From Helianthus annuus (taxonomy: Eukaryota > Streptophyta > Magnoliopsida > Asterales > Asteraceae): 64,000 nt of DNA. Position numbers and translations under genes: made by a program. The notes under the pieces were generated by a model. It did no database searches, was not told the origin of the DNA, and worked only from the letters and a program-made list of their open reading frames with translations. The stretch covers positions 80,604,079 to 80,668,078 of the forward strand of contig NC_035433.2 of NCBI RefSeq assembly GCF_002127325.2, in the 5' to 3' direction. Numbering within the stretch: the first letter of the stretch is position 1; each line of letters begins with the position of its first letter. This document shows positions 33,479 to 43,655 of the stretch, piece by piece.

Positions 33479-34280
33479 AATGATGTGAACAGATAGCTTA
33501 GTAGACCCTTTCACGGTGGAAGTTTTGGTTTGGAGGTACTACTTGTTATGGGCGGTTTTCTGAACATATATCCTGACTAATATTCTAGCTTTGATTGTTT
33601 ATTTGTGATCAGGATACCGGATCAGGATATTGGTAACATCCTGATGCGATATCCTGGTAGTGACTAATTTAACCACGTGCAGATTAGAAGGTGCAAGTCT
33701 CTAATGTTCAAAAAGACTTCTTCTCCTTAAGACTCGGGCAAACCAGTTATATAAAAGACGTTGAACCCAGAAGAAGTGGACTACAACGTTCACTTGAGGA
33801 ATATTCGAAGCATCCCGGTTTAATAGGATAGTTAGTTAGTTTCTTTTTAGTATAAATAGATTGATCGGATTCGATTAAGTCACACACTCTCTTTCGCACA
33901 CTTTGCTCTCTAGCTACTAGAAATCACTACACATCAACACTTGTACTCGAATCACATTGTAACACCTAGTTGATCCGCATCATATCCTGCACTGTATCCT
34001 AATATTTGAAGTAATAGAAGAACAAGGCAGCTGCGATTGTCAGCTCCCGAGGTTTTGTGCCGGCGATCTAGATTGATCAAGGGCTTTCCTCGTACATCCT
34101 GTGTCATCCTTTACATTTTTGCTCATTGTTTGATCATAGATACAGCTCTATATCCTGAGCCATATCCTGAAACTATTTTTGCAAGTAACTTAACTAGCAT
34201 ATTTTCAACACACATTTCTAGCACACTACCTCAGTTAACTAATTTGATTACTAAATTGCTTCGGTAATTATTGACCAACA
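33479..34280 (+). mobile_element. Tat-like gypsy LTR/5' end, copy 1
   Basis: Promoter-like sequence with TATAAATA at about 33850, CT-rich sequence after it, and many ATCCTG/CAGGAT words, up to the primer site. The exact LTR start is unknown because the 3' LTR is outside the window. Copies 2 and 3 are about 35428-36229 and 37377-38178. Confidence 0.6.
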
Positions 34281-34285
34281 CAATT

Positions 34286-34303
34286 TGGCGCCCATCGTGG
34301 GGC
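34286..34303 (+). other. Tat-like primer binding site, copy 1
   Basis: TGGCGCCCATCGTGGGGC, the TGGCGCC-type site of Tat/Athila gypsy elements. Copies at 36235-36252 and 38184-38201. Confidence 0.75.
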
Positions 34304-34386
34304 AAGTGGTGCTATTTCTACTAAAAGATTTTGCAAAATCATTGCTTGGTTTTCTGTTTTCAAAACTTTTTGCTACACTATTTTCA

Positions 34387-35019
34387 ATGGCCTCGATATC
34401 AAACATGAGCTCTTCCACTCTGTCTGCTACAACCTCTGCAACAATTGGTTCGGTGCTTCCACCACCTCCTCCGATATCTCGAGCTTCTTCCCAAGGAACT
34501 GAAATTCATGTGGCCCGAGATGTTATCCCCGCTCGCAATATCCAGAGATCTGGTCCTGTTTTAGCTTATAATGAGGAAATTCTAAATTTATTTGGTAGTG
34601 TACAGGAACAGATGAGGCAGCAGCAGGAAACTAATCAAATGCTGATGAGAGAGATACAACTCTTGAAATTCGGCTCGAGCAGGCCTGCTGAAGATACTAT
34701 CACTCCCTTGCAGCCCAGGGCTTTGAACTTCAGTTCTGCAGTTTACACTGAGGATAACCGGGGAAATATTGTGCCTAGCCATTCCCAGAATCATGCTCCT
34801 GAGATACCCTCTTCGGTTAGAGTGTCGACTGTGAAAAGCTCAGGATATGCTTCAGGATATGGCCAGAATCCTCAAACCGGTAATGCATCTAATAATAATA
34901 ATACTCTTACCACTAAGAAACGTGCTTTCAATTTTGGAGTGATAACATGTAACGATCGCATAGCCATGTTTGGAACTTTTAGCTTTTGTTTAGATTTCCA
35001 AAGTACATTTTTTGCATAA
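34387..35019 (+). pseudogene. Truncated Tat-like Gag N-terminus, copy 1
   Basis: Starts at the ATG of MASISNMSSSTLS. The open frame can be extended back to the primer site only without an ATG. About 175 residues of Gag N-terminus (MRQQQETNQMLMREIQLLK looks helical) end in NNNNTLTT, then the frame crosses the tandem join and reads unit X sequence (KKRAFNFGVITC) to a chance stop. It lacks the gag core domain. Confidence 0.8.
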
Positions 35020-36335
35020 AGGTAGTGTATATGTTTGTGATGTGTTTTAACAATGTGATAGAAAATCCTATGCACAATTAAGATGTTCTCGCGAAAAAAT
35101 ATAATAACATTTAATTTGAGGACTCCTTGTGAAAAATGAGTATCATGCCTTTATGTTGTACACTAAACTTTATAATGGGTTAAGAATTCACAATACTGAA
35201 CACAAATTGTGTCATGATTTCAATGAGTTTTGGTAAAAAGTTAACCCCAAATAAACTAAGTTATCCACCTTCTTGATTTCAACATATAAACGACACTAAT
35301 GAGTTTCATTAATGCTCGAGTTCAAGCAAACCCAATAAACCAAACAAATCAGGCAAACCCGGCAAACCCACCTAGAAGGGGTAGAGGTTTCAACAACATC
35401 AATGCAAATCCATTAGAGGCCAACAACAATGATGTGAACAGATAGCTTAGTAGACCCTTTCACCGTGGAAGTTTTGGTTTGGAGGTACTACTTGTTATGG
35501 GCGGTTTTCTGAACATATATCCTGACTAATATTCTAGCTTTGATTGTTTATTTGTGATCAGGATACCGGATCAGGATATTGGTAACATCCTGATGCGATA
35601 TCCTGGTAGTGACTAATTTAACCACGTGCAGATTAAAAGGTGCAAGTCTCTAATGTTCAAAAAGACTTCTTCTCCTTAAGACTCGGGCAAACCAGTTATA
35701 TAAAAGACGTTGAACCCAGAAGAAGTGGACTACAACGTTCACTTGAGGAATATTCGAAGCATCCCGGTTTAATAGGATAGTTAGTTAGTTTCTTTTTACT
35801 ATAAATAGATTGATCGGATTCGATTAAGTCACACACTCTCTTTCGCACACTTTGCTCTCTAGCTACTAGAAATCACTACACACCAACACTTGTACTCGAA
35901 TCACATTGTAACACCTAGTTGATCCGCATCATATCATGCACTGTATCCTAATATTTGAAGTAATAGAAGAACAAGGCAGCTGCGATTGTCAGCTCCCGAG
36001 GTTTTGTGCCGGCGATCTAGATTGATCAAGGGCTTTCCTCGTACATCCTGTGTCATCCTTTACATTTTTGCTCATTGTTTGATCATAGATACAGCTCTAT
36101 ATCCTGAGCCATATCCTGAAACTATTTTTGCAAGTAACTTAACTAGCATATTTTCAACACACATTTCTAGCACACTACCTCAGTTAACTAATTTGATTAC
36201 TAAATTGCTTCGGTAATTTTTGACCAAAACAATTTGGCGCCCATCGTGGGGCAAGTGGTGCTATTTCTACTAAAAGATTTTGCAAAATCATTGCTTGGTT
36301 TTCTGTTTTCAAAACTTTTTGCTACACTATTTTCA

Positions 36336-36968
36336 ATGGCCTCGATATCAAACATGAGCTCTTCCACTGTGTCTGCTACAACCTCTGCAACAATTGGTTC
36401 GGTGCTTCCACCACCTCCTCCGAGATCTCGAGCTTCTTCCCAAAGAACTGAAATTCATGTGGCCCGAGATGTTATCCCCGCTCGCAATATCCAGAGATCT
36501 GGTCCTGTTTTAGCTTATAATGAGGAAATTCTAAATTTATTTGGTAGTGTACAGGAACAGATGAGGCAGCAGCAGGAAACTAATCAAATGCTAATGAGAG
36601 AGATACAACTCTTGAAATCCGGCTCGAGCAGGCCTGCTGAAGATACTATCACTCCCTTGCAGCCCAGCGCTTTGAACTTCAGTTCTGCAGTTTACACTGA
36701 GGATAACCGGGGAAATATTGTGCCTAGCCATTCTCAGAATCATGCTCCTGAGATACCCTCTTCGGTTAGAGTGTCGACTGTGAAAAGCTCAGGATATGCT
36801 TCAGGATATGCCCAAAATCCTCAAACCGGTAATGCATCTAATAATAATAATACTCTTACCACTAAGAAACGTGCTTTCAATTTTGGAGTGATAACATGTA
36901 AAGATCGCATAGCCATGTTTGGAACTTTTAGCTTTTGTTTAGATTTCCAAAGTACATTTTTTGCATAA
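36336..36968 (+). pseudogene. Truncated Tat-like Gag N-terminus, copy 2
   Basis: Same structure as 34387-35019 with substitutions (V for L after SSST, R for G before TEIH, S for R in LQPSAL, A for G in YAQNPQ). It also ends in the unit X tail after the join at 36863. Confidence 0.8.
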
Positions 36969-38284
36969 AGGTAGTGTATATGTTTGTGATGTGTTTTAAC
37001 AATGTGATAGAAAATCCTATGCACAATTAAGATGTTCTCGCGAAAAAATATAATAACATTTAATTTGAGGACTCCTTGTGAAAAATGAGTATCATGCCTT
37101 TATGTTGTACACTAAACTTTATAATGGGTTAAGAATTCACAATACTGAACACAAATTGTGTCATGATTTCAATGAGTTTTGGTAAAAAGTTAACCCCAAA
37201 TAAACTAAGTTATCCACCTTCTTGATTTCAACATATAAACGACACTAATGAGTTTCATTAATGCTCGAGTTCAAGCAAACCCAATAAACCAAACAAATCA
37301 GGCAAACCCGGCAAACCCACCTAGAAGGGGTAGAGGTTTCAACAACATCAATGCAAATCCATTAGAGGCTAACAATAATGATGTGAACAGATAGCTTAGT
37401 AGACCCTTTCACGGTGGAAGTTTTGGTTTGGAGGTACTACTTGTTATGGGCGGTTTTCTGAACATATATCCTGACTAATATTCTAGCTTTGATTGTTTAT
37501 TTGTGATCAGGATACCGGATCAGGATATTGGTAACATCCTGATGCGATATCCTGGTAGTGACTAATTTAACCACGTGCAGATTAGAAGGTGCAAGTCTCT
37601 AATGTTCAAAAAGACTTCTTCTCCTTAAGACTCGGGCAAACCAGTTATATAAAAGACGTTGAACCCAGAAGAAGTGGACTACAACGTTCACTTGAGGAAT
37701 ATTCGAAGCATCCCGGTTTAATAGGATAGTTAGTTAGTTTCTTTTTACTATAAATAGATTGATCGGATTCGATTAAGTCACACACTCTCTTTCGCACACT
37801 TTGCTCTCTAGCTACTAGAAATCACTACACACCAACACTTGTACTCGAATCACATTGTAACACCTAGTTGATCCGCATCATATCCTGCACTGTATCCTAA
37901 TATTTGAAGTAATAGAAGAACAAGGCAGCTGCGATTGTCAGCTCCCGAGGTTTTGTGCCGGCGATCTAGATTGATCAAGGGCTTTCCTCGTACATCCTGT
38001 GTCATCCTTTACATTTTTGCTCATTGTTTGATCATAGATACAGCTCTATATCCTGAGCCATATCCTGAAACTATTTTTGCAAGTAACTTAACTAGCATAT
38101 TTTCAACACACATTTCTAGCACACTACCTCAGTTAACTAATTTGATTACTAAATTGCTTCGGTAATTTTTGACCAAAACAATTTGGCGCCCATCGTGGGG
38201 CAAGTGGTGCTATTTCTACTAAAAGATTTTGCAAAATCATTGCTTGGTTTTTTGTTTTCAAAACTTTTTGCTGCACTATTTTCA

Positions 38285-39019
38285 ATGGCCTCGATATCAA
38301 ACATGAGCTCTTCCACTCTGTCTGCTACAACCTCTGCAACAATTGGTTCGGTGCTTCCACCACCTCCTCCGAGATCTCGAGCTTCTTCCCAAGGAACTGA
38401 AATTCATGTGGCCCGAGATGTTATCCCCGCTCGCAATATCCAGAGATCTGGTCCTGTTTTAGCTTATAATGAGGAAATTCTAAATTTATTTGGTAGTGTA
38501 CAGGAACAGATGAGGCAGCAGCAGGAAACTAATCAAATGCTGATGAGAGAGATACAACTCTTGAAATCCGGCTCGAGCAGGCCTGCTGAAGATACTATCA
38601 CTCCCTTGCAGCCCAGGGCTTTGAACTTCAGTTCTGCAGTTTACACTGAGGATAACCGGGGAAATATTGTGCCTAGCCATTCCCAGAATCATGCTCCTGA
38701 GATACCCTCTTCGGTTAGAGTGTCGACTGTGAAAAGCTCAGGATATGCTTCAGGATATGGCCAGAATCCTCAAACCGGTAATGCATCTAATAATAATAAT
38801 ACTCTTACCACTAACAGTGTTGGATCTTTGCAGGATGCAGGTGTGACATCGGCATTATATAGGGAGCTTCAGAAGCTAAAGGACATGATATCCAGTGTAG
38901 TGTGCCTGGAGTGGTCCAGCCAATTCCAGAAGTGTCCTAGGACAGTCACAGGATATCCCGGGTTGCGTATCCTATTTGTGATGCTGAAATCCCAAAAAGA
39001 TTTCAGACCCCCAACATGA
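38285..39019 (+). pseudogene. gag: Tat-like Gag N-terminus, copy 3, continuous with the rest of gag
   Basis: The only copy that goes on past NNNNTLTT into real gag (NSVGSLQDAGVTSALYREL). It ends at TGA 39017-39019 because of a frame change near an A5 run at about 38993-38998. The next frame (39016 on) carries the gag core domain. So even the longest copy is broken. Confidence 0.8.
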
Positions 39020-39308
39020 AGCTCTATGACGGAACCACGGATCCTGAGGAGCATATTGCCCAGTATAGGGAAAGGATGGAAATCAACCCTATTCCTCCGG
39101 ATCTCAAGGAAGCATGCCTGTGCAAGGGTTTTGGTTCTACCTTAACAGGATCAGCCTTAAAATGGCTCTTAAACGTTCCTCCTCACTCAATTACTTCATT
39201 TGCTCATTTGGTTAATTTATTTAATAGCCAATTCTCTTGCAGCCGAAGCTTTGAGAAACTAACCAGTGATCTTTATAACTCAAGGACCCCAGGAATCCTT
39301 GAGGGATT
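39016..39308 (+). pseudogene. gag: Tat-like Gag core domain, split by the Athila element
   Basis: Reads YDGTTDPEEHIAQYRERM, ALKWLLNVPPHSI and FNSQFSCSRSFEKLTSDLY: the retrotransposon gag core of Tat-lineage gypsy elements. A further frame change lies near 39275-39285, just before the insertion at 39308. The domain continues at 62510 after the Athila element and its duplicated ggatt. Confidence 0.85.
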
Positions 39309-40695
39309 TGATACGTGGTTGTAAACCGGTGCTTGTTATTGTTTAACTTAACGTTTTTACGTAAGTTTTAGTTTCGAATAGCCTACTTTTAATCAAGAAT
39401 GTGTTTTGCAGGTTTGATGAAGTTTAAGGAGCTTTTCGGGAGCTTTACGGGTCACCGGGTTGAAAACCGGAGCACCGGAACGCAGTACGGATCAAACGGG
39501 AGCGAAACAAGGAAAATCTGAAAATGAAGTTTCAAGAACCCGTCGCCGACTGGCTTGGGGCCCGTCGGCGACGCCCTCCGGAAATGCCCGTAGGCTTCTT
39601 TTTCCCGTAACTAGTCAATTAACGCGTCGGAGCAGGAGACCAAACCAAGGCCCGTCGCCGACGGGTTGAGGGCCGTCGGCGACGGCCTGTCAAAACCAGA
39701 AACACGCATTTTGTTGATTTGGGGGTTAATCTCGATTGTGATTGGTTCTCATTCATTGAAGACGGGGGTTACACTAAAAATTGAGTTTTGAACTTGATTT
39801 TGGAGCCTAATTGATCTATCACTTCATCTCTATTCTAGCTATCTTCATCTCTACAATCCGAATCAACAATCAATCCATCCACCCAAACCCTAGTTCTTCA
39901 TATCATCAATCATCAATCCTACCACCATCATCATTCACCAAACCTTCATCATTCCTTCATCCTTCAAGATTCGAGATGACCTCATCCGCATTCCAAACAT
40001 CCGGTGATCAAGCTTCTTCAACCATGAGCCGCTAATCATACCGGTTTCACCCCGGTGTAGGTAGTTGTTAATTCTAGGGTTTTGAATTGTTCTTGTTTTA
40101 ACTTAGTGACAATTTGTATTTGGTTTTTGAAACTCTTGACAATAGTATTACATTTGTTACGAATTCGTGAATTGTCGAGCGATGTTAAAAGTTATGACTT
40201 TGCGAAACGGTGATATGTAATTGTACATTGTCATTGTTAGGATTTACTTGTGTTGATTACAAAGTGTCTTTTTGTCCGTTCTTCGGGGCGTTGATAGTTA
40301 GTAGCACCTAAGTCACGGTACACTAAATCCGTTAATCAAATGCATTTGAGTTGAAACTAAAACTTGTAGAAATCCTAGGTTAACAATTACCGAAACCGGG
40401 TGTGATTCCTTTTTATTATTATTGTTCTCCTATAAAAATTTCTTGCAATCATTAAGTAGTAGTTGTTAATTAAGCAATTCATTTCCAGTAGTTCAAATTC
40501 ACATCTTTTTATTAAACAAAAATACAAAAATACTTTAGCAAGCTTCATAAATTGTGACAATCGTTTTAATTCATTCGAATCCATACACAAACCACATACT
40601 CTTCGTGGATCGACCCCTTACTACCACTAACACATTGTTAAGGGTAATTTGGGCTTATAAATATTATCTTTGACCGGAGCGCGACACTCCGATCA
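39309..40695 (+). mobile_element. Athila 5' LTR
   Basis: TGATACGTGG to CTCCGATCA. It contains a cluster of GTCGCCGAC/GTCGGCGAC words (39541-39690) and, at 39551-39563, a hairpin loop in the opposite orientation to the 3' LTR. Confidence 0.93.
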
Positions 40696-40700
40696 AATTT

Positions 40701-40718
40701 TGGCGCCGTTGCCGGGGA
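40701..40718 (+). other. Athila primer binding site
   Basis: TGGCGCCGTTGCCGGGGA, complementary to the 3' end of plant tRNA-Asp, five bases after the LTR. Confidence 0.9.
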
Positions 40719-40850
40719 GTGCGTGCGCTTTGTGTTTGGATATTGTTTGAATTTGCGTGATTAACTGTTTAAATTGCTTAGCTTTCTTTCTGTATTGTCT
40801 TTTTTCTTTGTTACGCGGGGTGTGTTACTTGTGCAGGTTACAGGTAGTGC

Positions 40851-41954
40851 ATGCGTACACGAAATTCCGGGAGGACTTCACCTCTAGTCTACGAACCGGA
40901 AATTGAAAGACTCGCAAGAAGAAACCTATCAAGCCGGTTAGAAGCAACTCTTGCTTCTAATCAAACCAACCAAACACCACCACTCACACCGACCATTGAA
41001 ACCGATTCAATGGCAAACCACAATTCCAACCAAGACTTTAACCCCAACCAAAAACTCAACTCAAATCAATTCCAATCCCGAGGAACCTTTTATCCCGCTC
41101 AAGAACAACCGGGTGGTAACACCAACGCAAGACCACCCACTCCACCTTTCCGAAACCAAAACACCAACAACACCCAACGAACACCTCAACAACAACCTCT
41201 TCACCGACAAGCATCGTTACCTATTAACCTTGATGATCGGAATGTCAACTCCGATCGAAGAGGTAACCGTGATCGCGGCAATCCCGCAAATGAAGACCCG
41301 TTTTTCAACATCGAAGATTTAAGGAATGCAATCCCCGATGATGAACCGTATAGTGTTCCCGGTTATCAATCACCGGAACACGTAAGCATCCATATGGAAA
41401 ATTCGGACGATGGGGGGTATTACGATGATCGAGCTAATGATGATGAAGATTGGGGCTACGTGAATAGGGGAAACGTCTACAATGCTCGAAGGTACGACGA
41501 TGAGGAGTTTGGTTATCAAAACGCCAATTATGTTGGGGAAGATGAATACGGGTACGGAGGTGGAAGAAACGATGGTTATGGGAACAACCGTCAACCACAA
41601 AACAATAACCAAAGGAACCGGAATGATGGGTTTTACAACAACAATAACAACAATAACAATGTAAACCCTAACCGGATTCCTCATTTCGTGGGAGGTGGTA
41701 ACCCAAGGGATAATCGAAGGGGGGATCAAAGAGGTGAGAGACGGGATAATCGAAGACCGGTCGACCAAGAAGTTAATGGGCCACAACGTCGTCAACAACC
41801 TCCACGGGGAGTAAATGACCGTTTCCGACCGATAGTGACCGAGAATAATTCTCCGATAGTGTGCGAAAGGAGGATGTTTGATTGTAAGCCGCATTACATC
41901 AACATACTTCCTCATTTCAACGGGAGGTCCAATGATGACCGTACACGCATTTAA
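40851..41954 (+). pseudogene. gag: Athila Gag, N-terminal part
   Basis: Starts at ATG 40851 shortly after an acceptor-like TTGTGCAG (about 40828-40837). The 367 residues are rich in N, Q, R and G. The end reads PHFNGRSNDD, where the gag core begins, then stops at 41952-41954 because of a one-base frame change near 41940. The next frame continues gag-like sequence up to the Copia-2 insertion at 42033, and the core resumes at 50769. Confidence 0.85.
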
Positions 41955-42033
41955 CGGAGTTTTCTTCCATTTGTGATACTATTGGAGGGCATAATTTCGC
42001 ACTAGAGGAAGTGAAGCTTCGGTTATTTCAATT

Positions 42034-42677
42034 TGTTGGTGCACTTGTGTCTGTACTTTGTCTGTATTCGGTCTGTATATAAACGATGTTCTAAGTCTGT
42101 AAGTTGACCAAGTCAACCATCCTCCGGTTTGACTTGGTCAAACAGTTAGAAAGTAATTGTCTGTCTCGAAGGATAGCTCCTCGAAGGATACTGTTGATCC
42201 TTCGAGGTTCTCGAAAGATATGCTTCGGTTATTAGACCTCGAAGGATCATCCTTCGAGGTCATTGCTGATCATTCGAACATATTGTCATCGATAGATGAT
42301 CCTTCGGACCATCTATCGGATCCTTCGGACATGACCTGCTGTGTATGGGTATATATACCCATGCACTGTGTTGAGTTCATTAGACTTGTTAGAGAGAGAC
42401 AGACAGAAAGATACCGAGAGATAGAGAGGTTCTTGAGAGCATTCTGTCCGGAACTCACACACACACTTTGAGAGTTTACATGTTAGATTTGTAAACATTG
42501 TGCTTGTAACCGAAACCTTCATTTGCATTAATACAAGTTGTGTTAATCGGTGAACCCGTGTGTGTTTGTTCTTTTACTTGTCTCATCCTGGTTTGCTCGC
42601 TAGCTTGGATTCCGCACTCGCTAGTGGGTTAGTATAACAAGGTTTGAGGTTCGTCATCCGACAAAAAGGGACCTACA
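42034..42677 (+). mobile_element. Copia-2 5' LTR
   Basis: TGTTGGTGCAC to GGGACCTACA. Palindromes at 42235-42261 and at the TATA box 42345-42362; inverted W-box pairs at about 42103-42117 and 42127-42143. Primer site TGGTATCAGAGC at 42680-42691. Confidence 0.95.
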
Positions 42678-42691
42678 AGTGGTATCAGAGC

Positions 42692-43655
42692 TTGGCTCTT
42701 TACCTTGTTTAAAACCGGGTTTTTCAAGTTCTTGGTGTGTGTTTGAACACTTGGTTTAACACCCGTTTTTGTTGGTTTTTCTTCACTTTTAAACTGGAAA
42801 ACGTGTTTTTAAACTTACCGGGAGTGTTCATAACTGGGTTGGGTAACTTGAAAACTTGTTTTTGAGTGATTTGGTGAATTCCGGCAATATTCCGGTTAAG
42901 GTTCCGGTCACCGGTTTCTGGGTTAAATTTACCATTTTGGGTAAGTTCTTGTTTGAAAATCGTGGTTGGTAAGATAGTACAGTCTGCCATACCCTTTTGC
43001 CGAAAGTTGACTTACCAACCCATCACCTTTTCACCTACCCGTCACATCTGTGTCAGTGTGTCAGTGAGCATTCGAAAGATATCCTTCGACATCGAAAGAT
43101 ATCTTTCAACATCGAAAGACCATCCTTCGTTCAGAGACAGCTCGATAGATAAATATCTTTCGAGTAGTCCTCCTGAGTCCGAAACATATCTTTCGATAAG
43201 GGAATCTTTTCGAAAGATAGTTGTTCGAAAGATAGTTGTTCGAAAGATAAGGATTTATCTCGAAAGATAAGGATCTTTCAAGTGTGAATCTTTCGAGATT
43301 TTGAATCTTTCGAAGCCATTGCTCGAAAGTCAACAGTGATCTTTCGAACACTGTTGATCATTCGAACAAGTGTGATCCTTCGAAAGACAGATATACGAAA
43401 GACAAGGATATTTAACTCGAAAGATAAGGATCTTTCAAAAAGGGAATCCTTCGAGTTCTTGAATCTTTCGAAATTATTGTTCAAGACTCAACAGTAATCT
43501 TTCGAGTACTGTTGATCCTTCGAACAATAGTTGATCTTTCGATTGTGGTCAGTTTATTGCTAACAAGTTTCTGTGATCTCAGATCTTTCGACCAGGATTC
43601 TTCGGCTGTGTGATCTTTCGGAGTATTCAGTTAGCTTTTATTTTGCTTATTAATC
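42692..43655 (+). repeat. Copia-2 leader with TCGAAAGAT words
   Basis: No gene. Dense TCGAAAGATA/ATCTTTCGA/ATCCTTCGA words from about 43070 to 43630, including a direct doublet TCGAAAGATAGTTG at 43212-43240. Confidence 0.85.

Larger units (their letters stand above)
32966..38811 (+). repeat. Three tandem copies of a 1.95-kb chimeric unit
   Basis: Units 32966-34913 (1948 bp), 34914-36862 (1949) and 36863-38811 (1949). Each holds the last 0.5 kb of unit X, then the LTR/leader end, primer site and gag start of a Tat-like gypsy element. The joins at 34914 and 36863 share only TAA between gag (ACCACTAACAG) and X (CGATTAAGAAA). The units differ by scattered substitutions, about 1% by eye, so they are not simple assembly copies. 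Confidence 0.92.

Noticed and set aside
34285..34386. Gag start at the primer site (reading APIVGQVVLF)
   Set aside because: The first codon would be TTG inside the primer binding site; the first ATG, 34387, is the sensible start.
32966..38811. Triplication as a pure assembly error
   Set aside because: The units differ by scattered substitutions and a T-run length, which identical misassembled copies would not. Only spanning reads could settle it fully.
41370..41915. Long minus-strand open frame of 181 codons
   Set aside because: It is the antisense shadow of the Asn/Gly-rich Athila gag; V/I-rich composition follows from the sense codons.
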